43,633 bases of DNA from Gammaproteobacteria bacterium (GTDB lineage: Bacteria > Pseudomonadota > Gammaproteobacteria > Xanthomonadales > SZUA-36). The stretch covers positions 1 through 43,633 of the forward strand of contig JAJRRA010000040.1 in NCBI GenBank assembly GCA_024279945.1, in the 5' to 3' direction. The first letter of the stretch is position 1; each line of letters opens with the position of its first letter. A model generated the notes under the pieces. That model saw only the letters and a list, made by a program, of their open reading frames with translations. It had not been told where the DNA came from and made no database searches. The translations under genes were made by a program, and so were the position numbers. Of the stretch, positions 7,399 through 16,751 are shown one piece after another.

Positions 7399-8400
7399 TC
7401 AATTTTCCTGATCAGTTAAATCATATTTGCGCAGGTAACCGCGGAGTTGGTGATAGGTCATGCCTAGAAAATCTGCAGTTTTTTTCTGGTTGAAGCGACA
7501 TGTTTGCAAAGCTGATTTAAGCAGTGTGACCTCAAACTCCTGGATGTATTCCTTGAAGTCGTATGCTTCGCCCGGCATGGAACCCCCGCTATCCCCCGTT
7601 TTTGTCTGAGTCCCGGGCCGCCAGGGTGAATCGAACGGGTCGAATGAAATTCCTGAAGTGGGTTCGTCATTACCGAATGAGGAGTAAACCGCCCTTTCGA
7701 CCACATTCTTGAGTTCGCGTACATTGCCGGGCCAATAATAATCCCGCAACAGGCCACGGGCCGATTCACTGAAGCCCTGGAACAGGTCCAGCCCCAGTTC
7801 ACCGGACATCTTGACGGCAAAATGCTCAGCCAAGGGTATGATATCTTCCCGGCGTTTGCGTAGAGGCGGTAGTGTGATGACGTCAAAAGCGAGGCGATCC
7901 AGTAGATCTGGGCGAAATTTACCCTGTTCGGCTAAGCCTGGCAGATCTTCGTTAGTGGCTCCGATGATGCGGACATCGGTTCGGATCGTGTCGTTTCCAC
8001 CGACTCTTTCGAGTTCGCCGTACTCGATGACGCGCAGCACTTTTTCCTGCACCCGGTCTGAGGTGTTCGCCAACTCATCCAGGAACAGGCTGCCTTCGTT
8101 GGCCAGTTCAAAGCGCCCGAGACGTCGCCGGGTGGCGCCGGTAAAGGAGCCTGCCTCGTGGCCAAACAATTCGGTTTCAAGCAGCGATTCGGCCAGTGCC
8201 GCGCAATTGAGCTTGACGAAAGGGCGGTCCCACCGCGGGGACAGGTAATGGATGCGTGCCGCGATGAGTTCCTTGCCGGTACCGCGCTCACCTACAACCA
8301 AAACCGGCCGGTTTAACTGTGCAACCCGGGAAACATGCTCCAGGATCTCCAGAAAAACCGGAGATTCGCCAATCAGTGCTTGTTCCTGTTGTCGGTCCAT
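7399..8400 (-). CDS. pspF: PspF-type sigma54 enhancer-binding activator (orphan)
   Basis: AAA+ activator of sigma54 RNA polymerase, normally for the phage-shock operon. The 333-residue product has no receiver domain. It starts directly with the AAA+ module (GESPVFLEILEHVSRVA), Walker A GERGTGKE (37-44), the sigma54-contact loop at 84-89, then VQEKVLRVIEYGELERVGG and WPGNVRELKNVVERAVY, and ends with a Fis-type helix-turn-helix (FNQKKTADFLGMTYHQLR). This matches E. coli PspF (325 residues) closely throughout. Two oddities: the loop reads GSFTGA, not the canonical GAFTGA, and no pspABC operon is divergent from it; radA sits there instead. Its targets must be elsewhere. Confidence 0.88.
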   Translation of the reverse strand: MDRQQEQALIGESPVFLEILEHVSRVAQLNRPVLVVGERGTGKELIAARIHYLSPRWDRPFVKLNCAALAESLLETELFGHEAGSFTGATRRRLGRFELANEGSLFLDELANTSDRVQEKVLRVIEYGELERVGGNDTIRTDVRIIGATNEDLPGLAEQGKFRPDLLDRLAFDVITLPPLRKRREDIIPLAEHFAVKMSGELGLDLFQGFSESARGLLRDYYWPGNVRELKNVVERAVYSSFGNDEPTSGISFDPFDSPWRPGTQTKTGDSGGSMPGEAYDFKEYIQEFEVTLLKSALQTCRFNQKKTADFLGMTYHQLRGYLRKYDLTDQEN

Positions 8401-8579
8401 TTTCGGGTCACCTGTTATTTAACATCTATTGTAGGAAAAATGATCCCGTTGCGATATGGGCTGGTGGTCACGGGTGTGATCTGCTACAAGACTCTCTGTA
8501 CTACAGATTGTGCGACTAACAGGATTTTGTGGGAACCAAAGGTGTGGCCAAGGGAGGCACTCCGAATTGGGAAGTGGAA

Positions 8580-9941
8580 ATGGCCAAAACAAAAAACAGC
8601 TATCAATGTGAACATTGTGGAGCACTGCTGGGTAAATGGGCAGGCCAGTGCCCGGAATGTCGGGAGTGGAATTGCATCGTTGAAACCCGGCAGGAAACCC
8701 TTCCGGGTAAGCGTTTCAGCGGTTATTCCGGCCAGTTGGCCAATGACATTCAGGATCTCGCCACGGTAGATCATTCTGAAGTCAGTCGCATGTCGACTGG
8801 AGTTGGGGAACTTGACCGGGTGTTGGGGGGCGGGGTTGTCCCGGGATCAGTCATCCTGTTGGGTGGAGATCCGGGAATTGGTAAGTCAACCTTGTTATTG
8901 CAGTTGGTGGCCGCGCTTGCCAGCCGTTATTCCAGCTTGTACATCACCGGTGAAGAGTCGCTGGAACAGTTGGGTATGCGCGGGCAGAGGCTGGATCTGT
9001 CGCTGGCAAATATCCGTTGCCTGACCGAGACTTCGGTTGAGCAGATTATCGGCCACGCATCGAAGGAAAAACCCCGGCTGATGATTGTCGATTCAATTCA
9101 GACCGTTTATTCAGAAGCCCTGGCATCCGCCCCGGGTTCTGTTGCCCAGATTCGCGAAACTGCAGCCAGCCTGGTGCGTTGGGCAAAGCAGAACCGCTGC
9201 TGTGTCATTCTGGTGGGTCACGTTACCAAGGAAGGCGCACTGGCGGGCCCACGGGTGCTGGAACACATGGTCGATACGGTACTGTATTTCGAAAGTGACG
9301 ATGGTAGCCGGTACCGGGTGATTCGCGCCATCAAGAACCGCTTCGGTGCAGTCAATGAACTGGGTATGTTCGCCATGACCGGCAAGGGGCTCAGGGAAGT
9401 CAAAAATCCATCCGCTATTTTTCTTTCGGGACATTCAGATCCGGTGGCGGGCAGTGTCATCACGGTTGTCCGCGAAGGTACGCGGCCCATCCTGCTCGAG
9501 GTCCAGGCCCTCGTTGATCAGAGCCACCTTAATAACCCGCGCCGCGTGGCGCTGGGACTCGATTACAACCGTTTGGCCATGATGCTTGCTGTGCTGCACC
9601 GACAGGGGGGTGTCGCCCTGGCAGATTACGATGTTTTTATCAATGTTGTTGGTGGTATGAAAATCAGCGAAACCGGTGCGGACCTGCCCATGTTGTTGGC
9701 CTTGTTTTCAAGTTTTCGCGACAGGCCGATGCAACAAAAAATGATCTGTTTTGGTGAAGTGGGCCTGTCCGGTGAGATTCGCCCCGTACATGATGGAGAG
9801 CAGCGCTTACGTGAAGCCGCCAGCCATGGATTTAATCATGCACTGGTTCCGGCGGCCAACCTACCTCGCAAGCCCATCAAGGGCCTGTCCATCACGCCTG
9901 TGCGAAGTATTTCTGAAGCGCTGAGTCATGCAGCGGACTGA
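8580..9941 (+). CDS. radA: DNA repair protein RadA
   Basis: RecA-related ATPase/helicase that acts on recombination intermediates. The 453-residue product from the ATG at 8580 has the N-terminal zinc finger (Cys10, Cys13, Cys24, Cys27), Walker A GGDPGIGKST (95-104), the RadA-specific KNRFG motif (AIKNRFGAVNE) and a C-terminal Lon-protease-like domain (VGLSGEIRPVHDGEQRL). An upstream in-frame start at 8529 would add 17 unconserved residues. It is divergent from pspF. Confidence 0.96.
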   Translation: MAKTKNSYQCEHCGALLGKWAGQCPECREWNCIVETRQETLPGKRFSGYSGQLANDIQDLATVDHSEVSRMSTGVGELDRVLGGGVVPGSVILLGGDPGIGKSTLLLQLVAALASRYSSLYITGEESLEQLGMRGQRLDLSLANIRCLTETSVEQIIGHASKEKPRLMIVDSIQTVYSEALASAPGSVAQIRETAASLVRWAKQNRCCVILVGHVTKEGALAGPRVLEHMVDTVLYFESDDGSRYRVIRAIKNRFGAVNELGMFAMTGKGLREVKNPSAIFLSGHSDPVAGSVITVVREGTRPILLEVQALVDQSHLNNPRRVALGLDYNRLAMMLAVLHRQGGVALADYDVFINVVGGMKISETGADLPMLLALFSSFRDRPMQQKMICFGEVGLSGEIRPVHDGEQRLREAASHGFNHALVPAANLPRKPIKGLSITPVRSISEALSHAAD

Positions 9942-9949
9942 CGCCTGTA

Positions 9950-11035
9950 TCAGGATCTGTGAACGCGTAAGCATTTCTTAAACAGATGGTGCAAGGGTTG
10001 TTCGGCAAGCCGGTAATGGGTGACGCTGAAAATAACGATTAAGATCGTGTAAAGCAAGTAAAACAATTGCACCTGCCAGGCCGGGAAATCACTCAGTGCG
10101 CCGTATATGCCCAGCTTCATGGTGGTTACAAAAAACAGCGTGTGACTGAGGTAAAGCGCATAGGAAGCGCCGCCGGTCGCGATACTGAAGCGGCGGGGTG
10201 CAACCCGCCCATTGCGTTCCAGGTGAACCAGACCCCGTATGATTAACAGGGATGGAATCCCAAATAACAGCACACGCGGCACTACGTAGTACCCCTGCTC
10301 AATATTGCCCTGGTAAATATAAAGGTTGGTCCACCCGGCCAGGGCAAACCCCGCTGCCCCGATTATCAGCGCCAGCCAACCGGATCGTGCTGAGCCCCCC
10401 TTTATGGTCGAGGCCAGCAATGCTCCGGCAAAAAACTCCAGCAAGAAAGGGGAAGACAGGAATTGGTAGGCGAAACTGTGGGTGTACAAGAGTTCTGGTG
10501 AGTAATCACCTGTCACCCAGTGACGATAGAGCCCGGTGACTGCAAAAAATGTCAGAAGGGCAACCAGCAGCCAGCGTCTCGGCCGTACACTGATGAAAAC
10601 CAGCAAGGTAAACAACAGGTAGAAATACAATTCATAGGAAAGTGTCCACGAGACATCAATCAGTACCTGGTTTAACGGTTGAGGCCAGAGTATGAAGGAA
10701 GTCCACAGCCTGGATTCCTGAAAATGTGCTGTCCGGGCCCACCAAAAAACGCCCATGGCTACAAAGAAGAATGGCCAATAGCCGCTGTAAATTCGCGCCA
10801 GTCTGCGTTTGAGGAACTCCATGGCCGGCGCCGGCCCGGTAACCGCTCTGGTGGTATAAAACATGATAAAGCCGGAAACAACAAAGAATATATCCACCCC
10901 GGCAAACCCTACGGCTTCGCTGGCAGCGTAAAACATGCCCTGGTCTACACCAGTAGAGCGTATGTGCTTGCTGGCGTGATAGAACACCACCATCAGGGCA
11001 GCGGCAAATCGCAGAAACTGGATGTTGATCAGCAT
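9950..11035 (-). CDS. Acyltransferase family 3 membrane protein (OafA/YrhL-like)
   Basis: Multi-pass inner-membrane enzyme that transfers an acyl group to a surface or exopolysaccharide sugar. The 361-residue product begins IQFLRFAAALMVVFYHASKH, the family signature with the catalytic-type His in the first membrane helix, followed by FAGVDIFFVVSGFIMFY and RRLARIYSGYW, and has about ten hydrophobic helices. No C-terminal SGNH domain is present. It is the last gene of a minus-strand run behind corB (11-bp gap). The acceptor cannot be inferred. Confidence 0.88.
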   Translation of the reverse strand: MLINIQFLRFAAALMVVFYHASKHIRSTGVDQGMFYAASEAVGFAGVDIFFVVSGFIMFYTTRAVTGPAPAMEFLKRRLARIYSGYWPFFFVAMGVFWWARTAHFQESRLWTSFILWPQPLNQVLIDVSWTLSYELYFYLLFTLLVFISVRPRRWLLVALLTFFAVTGLYRHWVTGDYSPELLYTHSFAYQFLSSPFLLEFFAGALLASTIKGGSARSGWLALIIGAAGFALAGWTNLYIYQGNIEQGYYVVPRVLLFGIPSLLIIRGLVHLERNGRVAPRRFSIATGGASYALYLSHTLFFVTTMKLGIYGALSDFPAWQVQLFYLLYTILIVIFSVTHYRLAEQPLHHLFKKCLRVHRS

Positions 11036-11046
11036 CTGGTGAACAT

Positions 11047-12321
11047 CTAGAACACGGCCTGATCGGGTGCGTGGTCGGGCTTGACGATCACCTTGCTGAT
11101 CACATTATCCCTGATATCAACGATCGTCATGATATGGCGTCCGATCCGGATACTGGTTTGCCCGCTTGGGATATCGGCCAGTTTTTCCAACAGCAGGCCA
11201 TTGAGCGTACTGGCATCGTCTTCGGGCAGATCCCAACCGGTTTTGCGATTAAGCGACCGGATTGCGACAGAGCCGTCCACCAGGTAGTTGCCGTCCTCTA
11301 GTTTGCGAATGTAACGGGTTCTGGCCCGGCTGTCGGTGGTAAATTCACCGACAATTTCTTCCAGAATGTCGTCCAGTGTGACCAGTCCCTGGATGTCTCC
11401 GTACTCATCCACAACCAGGCCCATTTGTCGCTCCCTGGACTGGAATTCAAGCAATTGCCGGGTCAATCCGGTCCCCTCCGGGATGAAATAGGGTTTGCTT
11501 ACCGAACGTTTTAGTTTGTCAAAGGTGAGGGCGCCATGTGCCAGTTCGGCGATGACGGTACGGATATGCAACAGGCCTTCCACCTGGTCGATGCTTTCTC
11601 TGAAAATGGGCAGACGCGTGTAAACCGTCTGGGTTAGCTGGATCAGGATATCCTCCCAGTCATCGTCCAGATCGAGGCCGACGATATCCTGTCGGGGAAT
11701 CATTACATCCTCTACTGTTGCCTGCTCCAGATCGAGAATATTGACCAGCATGCGCTGATGGTCATCCGGAATCATGCCACCTTCCTTGACCAGGGTCCGC
11801 AACTCCTCCCGGTTAAGCCGCTCCATGACATCTGCGCTGGTGCGAACCCTGAAAGGCCTTAATACCAAGTTGGCCAGTCCGTTAACAAGCCATACCAGAG
11901 GGTAAAGAATCTTCAGCAGAATGGTCAACACGTACGAAGCCGGAAACGCAATGCGTTCCGGATGTACCGCAGCAACGGTCTTTGGCGCAACCTCGGCAAA
12001 GATCAGCACAACCACCGTCATGACCATCGAAGCGATCCAGATACCATTGGAACCGAACAGGCGGATACCGATGACGGTCGCGATTGAGGCCGCCAGAATA
12101 TTGACCAGGTTGTTTCCCAGCAGGATCAAGCCGATCAGGCGATCCGGTTTTTCCAGTAATTTCTGCGCCGTTCTGGCTCCCCGGTGCCCCTGGTTGGCAA
12201 GGTGGCGCAGGCGATACTTGTTCATCGCCATCAGCCCGGTTTCGGAACTGGAAAAAAATCCTGAAAGAATGATCAGGACAAGCAGAGTAACGTACAAACT
12301 ACCTAGAGGAATTTCTTCCAT
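11047..12321 (-). CDS. HlyC/CorC-type (CNNM + CBS) transporter, CorB-like
   Basis: A 424-residue membrane protein with an N-terminal CNNM/DUF21 domain of four hydrophobic segments (LYVTLLVLIILSGFFSSSE, GLILLGNNLVNILAASIAT), a pair of CBS domains (MIPRQDIVGLDLDDDWED ... MGLVVDEYGDIQGLVTLDD) and the C-terminal CorC_HlyC domain (DGSVAIRSLNRKTGWDLPE). Relatives are linked to Mg2+/Co2+ efflux. It starts 3 bp after the ccsA-like stop, so the two are probably cotranscribed; ccsA-corB divergent from ffh is a common arrangement. Confidence 0.92.
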   Translation of the reverse strand: MEEIPLGSLYVTLLVLIILSGFFSSSETGLMAMNKYRLRHLANQGHRGARTAQKLLEKPDRLIGLILLGNNLVNILAASIATVIGIRLFGSNGIWIASMVMTVVVLIFAEVAPKTVAAVHPERIAFPASYVLTILLKILYPLVWLVNGLANLVLRPFRVRTSADVMERLNREELRTLVKEGGMIPDDHQRMLVNILDLEQATVEDVMIPRQDIVGLDLDDDWEDILIQLTQTVYTRLPIFRESIDQVEGLLHIRTVIAELAHGALTFDKLKRSVSKPYFIPEGTGLTRQLLEFQSRERQMGLVVDEYGDIQGLVTLDDILEEIVGEFTTDSRARTRYIRKLEDGNYLVDGSVAIRSLNRKTGWDLPEDDASTLNGLLLEKLADIPSGQTSIRIGRHIMTIVDIRDNVISKVIVKPDHAPDQAVF

Positions 12322-12324
12322 GGA

Positions 12325-13140
12325 TCAGGGTTGCCAACTGCGTCCCAGGAAAATTTCCAATACGAACTTACTGCCGAAATAGGCCAACACCAGCAATACG
12401 ATTCCAGCCAGCGTCATTCTTACCGCCAGGCTGCCACGCCAGCCGTAACGCCAGCGCCCCCATAATAGCAGCCCGAACATCAGCCATGCCGTGATGGACA
12501 GTACTGTTTTATGCAACAGGTGTTGTGCAAATATATCATTGATGAACAAGAGGCCGGAAAGCAGGGAAACCGAGAGCAGCAGGAAACCCGTGGCGATCAG
12601 CTTGAAAAGCAAATTCTCCAACACTTCCAGCGGGGGCAGGGTTCTAACCAGGGGGTTGAGGTGATGATGCCTCAGGAAATGATCAATGATGGCGGCAAAC
12701 AAGGCATAAACACCGGCGATGCTAAGTACCCCAAAAGCCAGAACTGAACTGATCAGGTGTACCGTTATGCCGGTAGACAGTTCCGTCATCGGGATTACAT
12801 TTTGGGGTAACACCCGCTCGAGCATCGCCACACCGGCCGCAATCGGCAGGGCTACCAGTCCCGCATCATAGAGCGTACTGCGTGTAAATGTAGAGCCAAT
12901 CAGCAACAGTATGACCACCAGTGCGCAAAGAGATCCCAGGTGAGACAGGTTGACGTTAGGCGTGGCGGACCCGAACCAGTGGCTGGCCTGGGCAATGGTG
13001 TGAAACAATGCGCCGGCCAGGGCGAAGGCGAATGAAGTGCGCCTCCAGCCCGCGTGTGGAATTCTGATGGATCGGTAAAGTAAGACGGCTGCCACAATGT
13101 AGAAAATTGCTGCCAGGGTCAATGAGAGATCGTGGTTCAT
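12325..13140 (-). CDS. CcsA/YpjD-like cytochrome c assembly membrane protein
   Basis: The 271-residue inner-membrane protein from the ATG at 13140 has about eight hydrophobic helices (LSLTLAAIFYIVAAVLLY, LGSLCALVVILLLIGSTF, GITVHLISSVLAFGVLSIA, TVLSITAWLMFGLLLWGRW). It keeps the histidines and tryptophans of the CcsA/CcmC fold, notably HLISSVLAF and LHKTVLSITAWLMFG. The frame continues upstream to 13698, but that part overlaps ffh antisense and is not conserved. Neighbouring homologues are annotated YpjD; a role in haem handling is inferred from the fold only. Confidence 0.88.
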   Translation of the reverse strand: MNHDLSLTLAAIFYIVAAVLLYRSIRIPHAGWRRTSFAFALAGALFHTIAQASHWFGSATPNVNLSHLGSLCALVVILLLIGSTFTRSTLYDAGLVALPIAAGVAMLERVLPQNVIPMTELSTGITVHLISSVLAFGVLSIAGVYALFAAIIDHFLRHHHLNPLVRTLPPLEVLENLLFKLIATGFLLLSVSLLSGLLFINDIFAQHLLHKTVLSITAWLMFGLLLWGRWRYGWRGSLAVRMTLAGIVLLVLAYFGSKFVLEIFLGRSWQP

Positions 13141-13257
13141 TTCAGTCCGGTATGCGCTGAGTTCTGCGGCTATAATACCCCAGTGGAGCGCTGGAAACCT
13201 ATGGCTGTTTGCATAAGTGATCAATCGTACTCCAAACTTAATCTGGCGGAGTGATTC
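13141..13257 (+). promoter_or_regulatory. Divergent promoter region between ccsA-like gene and ffh
   Basis: A perfect TATAAT lies at 13171-13176, oriented toward ffh. No convincing -35 hexamer lies 16-18 bp upstream. A ribosome binding site (GGCGGAGTG) precedes the ffh ATG. Confidence 0.4.
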
Positions 13258-14655
13258 ATGTTTGAAAATTTGACCGAGCGACTGTCGCGCACGGTACAAC
13301 AATTGCGCGGCAAAGGCCGCCTGACTGAAGATGGCGTCAGGGATACCCTGCGTGAAATACGGATAGCCCTGCTTGAGGCTGATGTTGCACTGCCGGTGGT
13401 CCAGTCCTTTATACAAGGGGTGCGGGAAAAAGCACTCGGCCAGGAATTCCTCAAGAGTCTCACCCCCGGCCAGGCCATGGTGAAACTGGTTCATGATGAA
13501 CTGGTACAGATCATGGGCGTGCAGAACGAGGCACTCGACCTGCGGGCGCAGGCTCCGGTGCCCATATTGCTGGCAGGTCTGCAGGGCTCCGGTAAAACCA
13601 CCACCACTGCGAAACTGGCTCGCCTGTTGATCGAACAGGAGAAAAAACGGGTGATGGTGGTTTCCTGTGATGTATACCGCCCGGCTGCCATTGAACAACT
13701 CAAAACCCTGGCGGATCAGGTAGGTGCAATTTTTCAGCCGTCAACGGCTGGTCAGAAGCCGGCAGATATTGCGAAAAATGCTTTGCGCGCAGCGCGGCAG
13801 CAGATGTGTGATGTGTTATTGGTGGATACAGCCGGTCGTTTGCATGTTGACGAAGAAATGATGGCTGAAATCCGTCAAATTCATGCGGTGATTTCACCCC
13901 ACGAAACCCTCTTTGTGGTCGATGCAATGACGGGTCAGGATGCCGCAAACACGGCGGCCGCCTTTAATCAGGCACTCGATCTGACCGGTATCGTATTAAC
14001 CAAGACCGATGGCGATGCCCGTGGTGGTGCCGCCCTGTCTGTTCGGCAGATTACCGGCAAGCCGGTGAAATTCCTTGGTTCCGGTGAAAAAACGGATGCG
14101 CTGCAACCGTTTCACCCCGAGCGTGTGGCTTCCCGTATCCTGGGTATGGGGGATGTTTTATCGCTGGTCGAGGAGGTTCACCGTAAGGTGGATCAGAAAA
14201 AGGCTGAAAAACTGGTCCGGAAAATGCGTCGGGGCAGCGGTTTCGATCTGGACGATTTTCGCTCGCAGATGGAACAAATGCAGAATATGGGGGGTCTTGG
14301 CGGGCTGATGGATAAACTGCCGGGCATGAGCAACCTGCCGGACAATGTAAAAGCCCAGGTTGAAAACCACCAAACCCGTCAAATGATCGCTATTATCAAC
14401 TCGATGACACCACAGGAGCGGCGTTTTCCGGATGTGATCCGGGGTTCACGTAAAAAACGTATTGCACGGGGTTCCGGTACGCAGATTCAGGCCGTGAATC
14501 GCCTGCTGAAGCAGCATGGGCAGATGCAGAAGATGATGAAGAAAATGGGCAAAGGGGGCATGGCCAGGATGATGAAGAAAATGGGCAAGTTGCAGGGGCA
14601 ATTGCCACCGGGTGGTTTTCCCGGGGGCGGTGCCGGAGGCAAGATGCCGTTTTAG
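13258..14655 (+). CDS. ffh: Signal recognition particle protein Ffh
   Basis: SRP54 GTPase that binds 4.5S RNA and signal sequences for co-translational targeting to FtsY and SecYEG. The 465-residue product shows the N domain (MFENLTERLSRTVQQLRGKG), the G domain with P-loop GLQGSGKTTTT (107-117), DTAGR and TKTDGDARGG, and the methionine-rich M domain (MRRGSGFDLDDFRSQMEQM; RIARGSGTQIQAVNRLLKQ) ending in a Gly/Met/Lys-rich tail. The 4.5S RNA gene is not visible here. Confidence 0.97.
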   Translation: MFENLTERLSRTVQQLRGKGRLTEDGVRDTLREIRIALLEADVALPVVQSFIQGVREKALGQEFLKSLTPGQAMVKLVHDELVQIMGVQNEALDLRAQAPVPILLAGLQGSGKTTTTAKLARLLIEQEKKRVMVVSCDVYRPAAIEQLKTLADQVGAIFQPSTAGQKPADIAKNALRAARQQMCDVLLVDTAGRLHVDEEMMAEIRQIHAVISPHETLFVVDAMTGQDAANTAAAFNQALDLTGIVLTKTDGDARGGAALSVRQITGKPVKFLGSGEKTDALQPFHPERVASRILGMGDVLSLVEEVHRKVDQKKAEKLVRKMRRGSGFDLDDFRSQMEQMQNMGGLGGLMDKLPGMSNLPDNVKAQVENHQTRQMIAIINSMTPQERRFPDVIRGSRKKRIARGSGTQIQAVNRLLKQHGQMQKMMKKMGKGGMARMMKKMGKLQGQLPPGGFPGGGAGGKMPF

Positions 14656-14687
14656 GCGCAAGTGTGTTCTTTTATAAAAAAAAGCGG

Positions 14688-14693
14688 TAGAAT
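14688..14693 (+). promoter_or_regulatory. Possible -10 element for the rpsP operon
   Basis: TAGAAT lies about 75 bp before the rpsP ATG in an AT-rich gap behind ffh. The region 16-18 bp upstream has only a poor -35 (TGTTCT), so the assignment is tentative. Confidence 0.3.
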
Positions 14694-14768
14694 AGGCGGT
14701 TTGCTGCGTTAGCTGTATTACGCATAAATTAATTTCATTGGATTCTGAAAAATAGTGGGTTTTGAATA

Positions 14769-15020
14769 ATGGTAAAAATCAGATTGTCACGAGGTGGCGC
14801 GAAAAAACTTCCGTTTTATCATATTGTGGTAACGGATAGCCGCAAGGCTCGTGAAGGCCGAAATATCGAACGGCTTGGGTTTTTCAACCCGGTAGCCCGT
14901 GGCCAGGAAGAGCGTTTACGGTTGGACCTGGATCGCGTTGATTATTGGACGGGTGTAGGCGCACAACTCAGTGGCCGCGTGAAATCACTGGTTTCCGAGG
15001 CACGTACAGCCGCTTCCTGA
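14769..15020 (+). CDS. rpsP: 30S ribosomal protein S16
   Basis: The 83-residue product begins [19 protein letters not shown] and has [22 protein letters not shown], the conserved S16 sequence. It heads the rpsP-rimM-trmD-rplS operon, with 19 bp to rimM. Length matches E. coli S16 (82). Confidence 0.98.
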   Translation: MVKIRLSRGGAKKLPFYHIVVTDSRKAREGRNIERLGFFNPVARGQEERLRLDLDRVDYWTGVGAQLSGRVKSLVSEARTAAS

Positions 15021-15039
15021 ACCCGTCGGGTGCGTTCCA

Positions 15040-15567
15040 GTGAGCCCGGAGGATGTTGAAAAGCGGGATATTGTGCCGATTGGTCACATTTCCGGGGTTC
15101 ATGGAACCCGTGGTTGGTTGAAGATTTATTCCCTGACCGATCCGCGTGAGGCAATTTTTGACTATCAGCCCTGGCTGGTGGGAGACCGCCTCGAAGCGGT
15201 CAGCATCAAGCAGGGAAAAAAGCATGGCAAACATTTGATTGCCCTGTTTGAGAAAATAGAGGATCGCGATCAGGCCGAAAGCCAGTTAAACCAGACAATC
15301 GCCATCTACCGTGACCAGCTTCCGGAATTATCGGAAGAAGAGTTTTACTGGACAGACCTGGTTGGCCTGACCGTACAACTGGAGGATGGGACGAATCTCG
15401 GCACCATTCGTTACATGCTGGCCACCGGGGCCAACGATGTGATGGTAGTGCGAGGCGTGTCGGAGACTGAACGCGAACGCTTGATCCCTTTTGTACTGGG
15501 GCCGTATGTTTTAAGCGTGGATCTGGATAAGGGATTGATTGTGGTTGACTGGGACCCGGATTTTTAG
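15040..15567 (+). CDS. rimM: Ribosome maturation factor RimM
   Basis: 16S rRNA processing protein that binds S19 during assembly of the 30S head. The 175-residue product has an N-terminal RimM domain ([19 protein letters not shown]) and a C-terminal PRC-barrel domain ([46 protein letters not shown]). The start is GTG, chosen because the family alignment begins just after it. It sits between rpsP and trmD as usual. Confidence 0.95.
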   Translation: MSPEDVEKRDIVPIGHISGVHGTRGWLKIYSLTDPREAIFDYQPWLVGDRLEAVSIKQGKKHGKHLIALFEKIEDRDQAESQLNQTIAIYRDQLPELSEEEFYWTDLVGLTVQLEDGTNLGTIRYMLATGANDVMVVRGVSETERERLIPFVLGPYVLSVDLDKGLIVVDWDPDF

Positions 15568-15577
15568 GGAACCGCCG

Positions 15578-16333
15578 ATGAAAATACAGGTTATTACCTT
15601 GTTTCCGGAAGAATTCACACCACTGGTTAATCTGGGTGTAACCGGACGCGGGATTCGGGAAGGAAAAGTCCAGCTCAAGTTGCTCAATCCCAGGAGTTTT
15701 GCCCGGGACAGGCACCGCACCGTAGATGATCGACCCTACGGCGGCGGTCCGGGAATGGTGATGGCGGTTGAGCCGTTACGCAGCACCATTCAAACGGCAC
15801 GGGATGCATCCGGTGGAAAGGCTCGGGTCAGCTTGCTCAGCCCACAGGGAAAGCAGCTTGATCAGGCCGCCGTCAGGGAGTTAGCTCAGCGTGAGCATTT
15901 GATCCTGGTTTGCGGCAGATATGAAGGTATCGATGAACGACTGATTGAGCTTGAAATTGATGAGGAATGGTCACTGGGTGACTACGTTCTCAGCGGCGGT
16001 GAACTGGCGGCAGCCGTGATCATTGATGCCGTCACACGCCTGGCGCCGGGTGTGCTGGGAGATGAGCAATCGGCGCAGCAGGATTCGTTTACGGACGGTT
16101 TGCTGGATTGCCAGCACTACACCCGCCCGGAGCTAGTCGAAGGCCTGGAAGTGCCTCCGGTGTTATTATCCGGTGACCATGAGGCGATCAGGCGCTGGAG
16201 AAAAAAGCAGTCACTGGGCCGCACCTGGTTGAGAAGACCGGATTTACTGGATGGGCTGGAACTGGATAAAGAATCAGTAACTCTGCTGGCAGAGTTCAAG
16301 CGTGAATATGCTGAAAAGCGCGGCAGTCAGTGA
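15578..16333 (+). CDS. trmD: tRNA (guanine37-N1)-methyltransferase
   Basis: SPOUT-family enzyme that makes m1G37 in tRNAs to prevent frameshifting. The 251-residue product from the ATG at 15578 has [11 protein letters not shown], the catalytic region [12 protein letters not shown], and the knotted SAM-binding motifs [13 protein letters not shown] and [15 protein letters not shown]. The ATG is 10 bp after the rimM stop; a longer frame starting inside rimM is not conserved. Confidence 0.97.
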   Translation: MKIQVITLFPEEFTPLVNLGVTGRGIREGKVQLKLLNPRSFARDRHRTVDDRPYGGGPGMVMAVEPLRSTIQTARDASGGKARVSLLSPQGKQLDQAAVRELAQREHLILVCGRYEGIDERLIELEIDEEWSLGDYVLSGGELAAAVIIDAVTRLAPGVLGDEQSAQQDSFTDGLLDCQHYTRPELVEGLEVPPVLLSGDHEAIRRWRKKQSLGRTWLRRPDLLDGLELDKESVTLLAEFKREYAEKRGSQ

Positions 16334-16403
16334 AAGAATTTGTAAATCAAGATTTATAATTTTGGATATGTATTTTAGAAATTTGTAATCAGGGACCAGG
16401 AAA

Positions 16404-16751
16404 ATGACTAACATCATCGATGAAATCAATGCGGAACAGATGAACAATGAGTTCCCCGAATTTGCACCGGGTGACACCATCATCGTCAGCGTTAAAGTAA
16501 AAGAGGGCAACCGCGAACGCGTTCAGGCTTTCGAAGGCGTGTGCATTGCCATTCGCAACCGGGGCTTGAACTCTGCGTTTACCGTTCGTAAGATCTCCCA
16601 TGGCACCGGTGTGGAACGCGTGTTTCAGACACACAGTCCCTTGATTGACTCGGTCAAGGTGAAGCGCCGCGGCGATGTCCGGCGCGCCAAGCTTTACTAT
16701 CTGCGCGGCCTCGAAGGCAAAGCAGCCAGAATCAAAGAAAAGCTCAAATAA
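16404..16751 (+). CDS. rplS: 50S ribosomal protein L19
   Basis: The 115-residue product has [37 protein letters not shown] and [18 protein letters not shown], typical of L19 at the subunit interface. A good ribosome binding site (ACCAGGAAA) precedes the ATG. The 70-bp AT-rich gap after trmD may hold an extra promoter. No clear intrinsic terminator follows. Confidence 0.98.
   Translation: MTNIIDEINAEQMNNEFPEFAPGDTIIVSVKVKEGNRERVQAFEGVCIAIRNRGLNSAFTVRKISHGTGVERVFQTHSPLIDSVKVKRRGDVRRAKLYYLRGLEGKAARIKEKLK

Noticed and set aside
13141-13698. N-terminal extension of the ccsA-like gene
   Set aside because: Antisense to ffh, hydrophilic and unlike the family; the ATG at 13140 opens directly into the first membrane helix.
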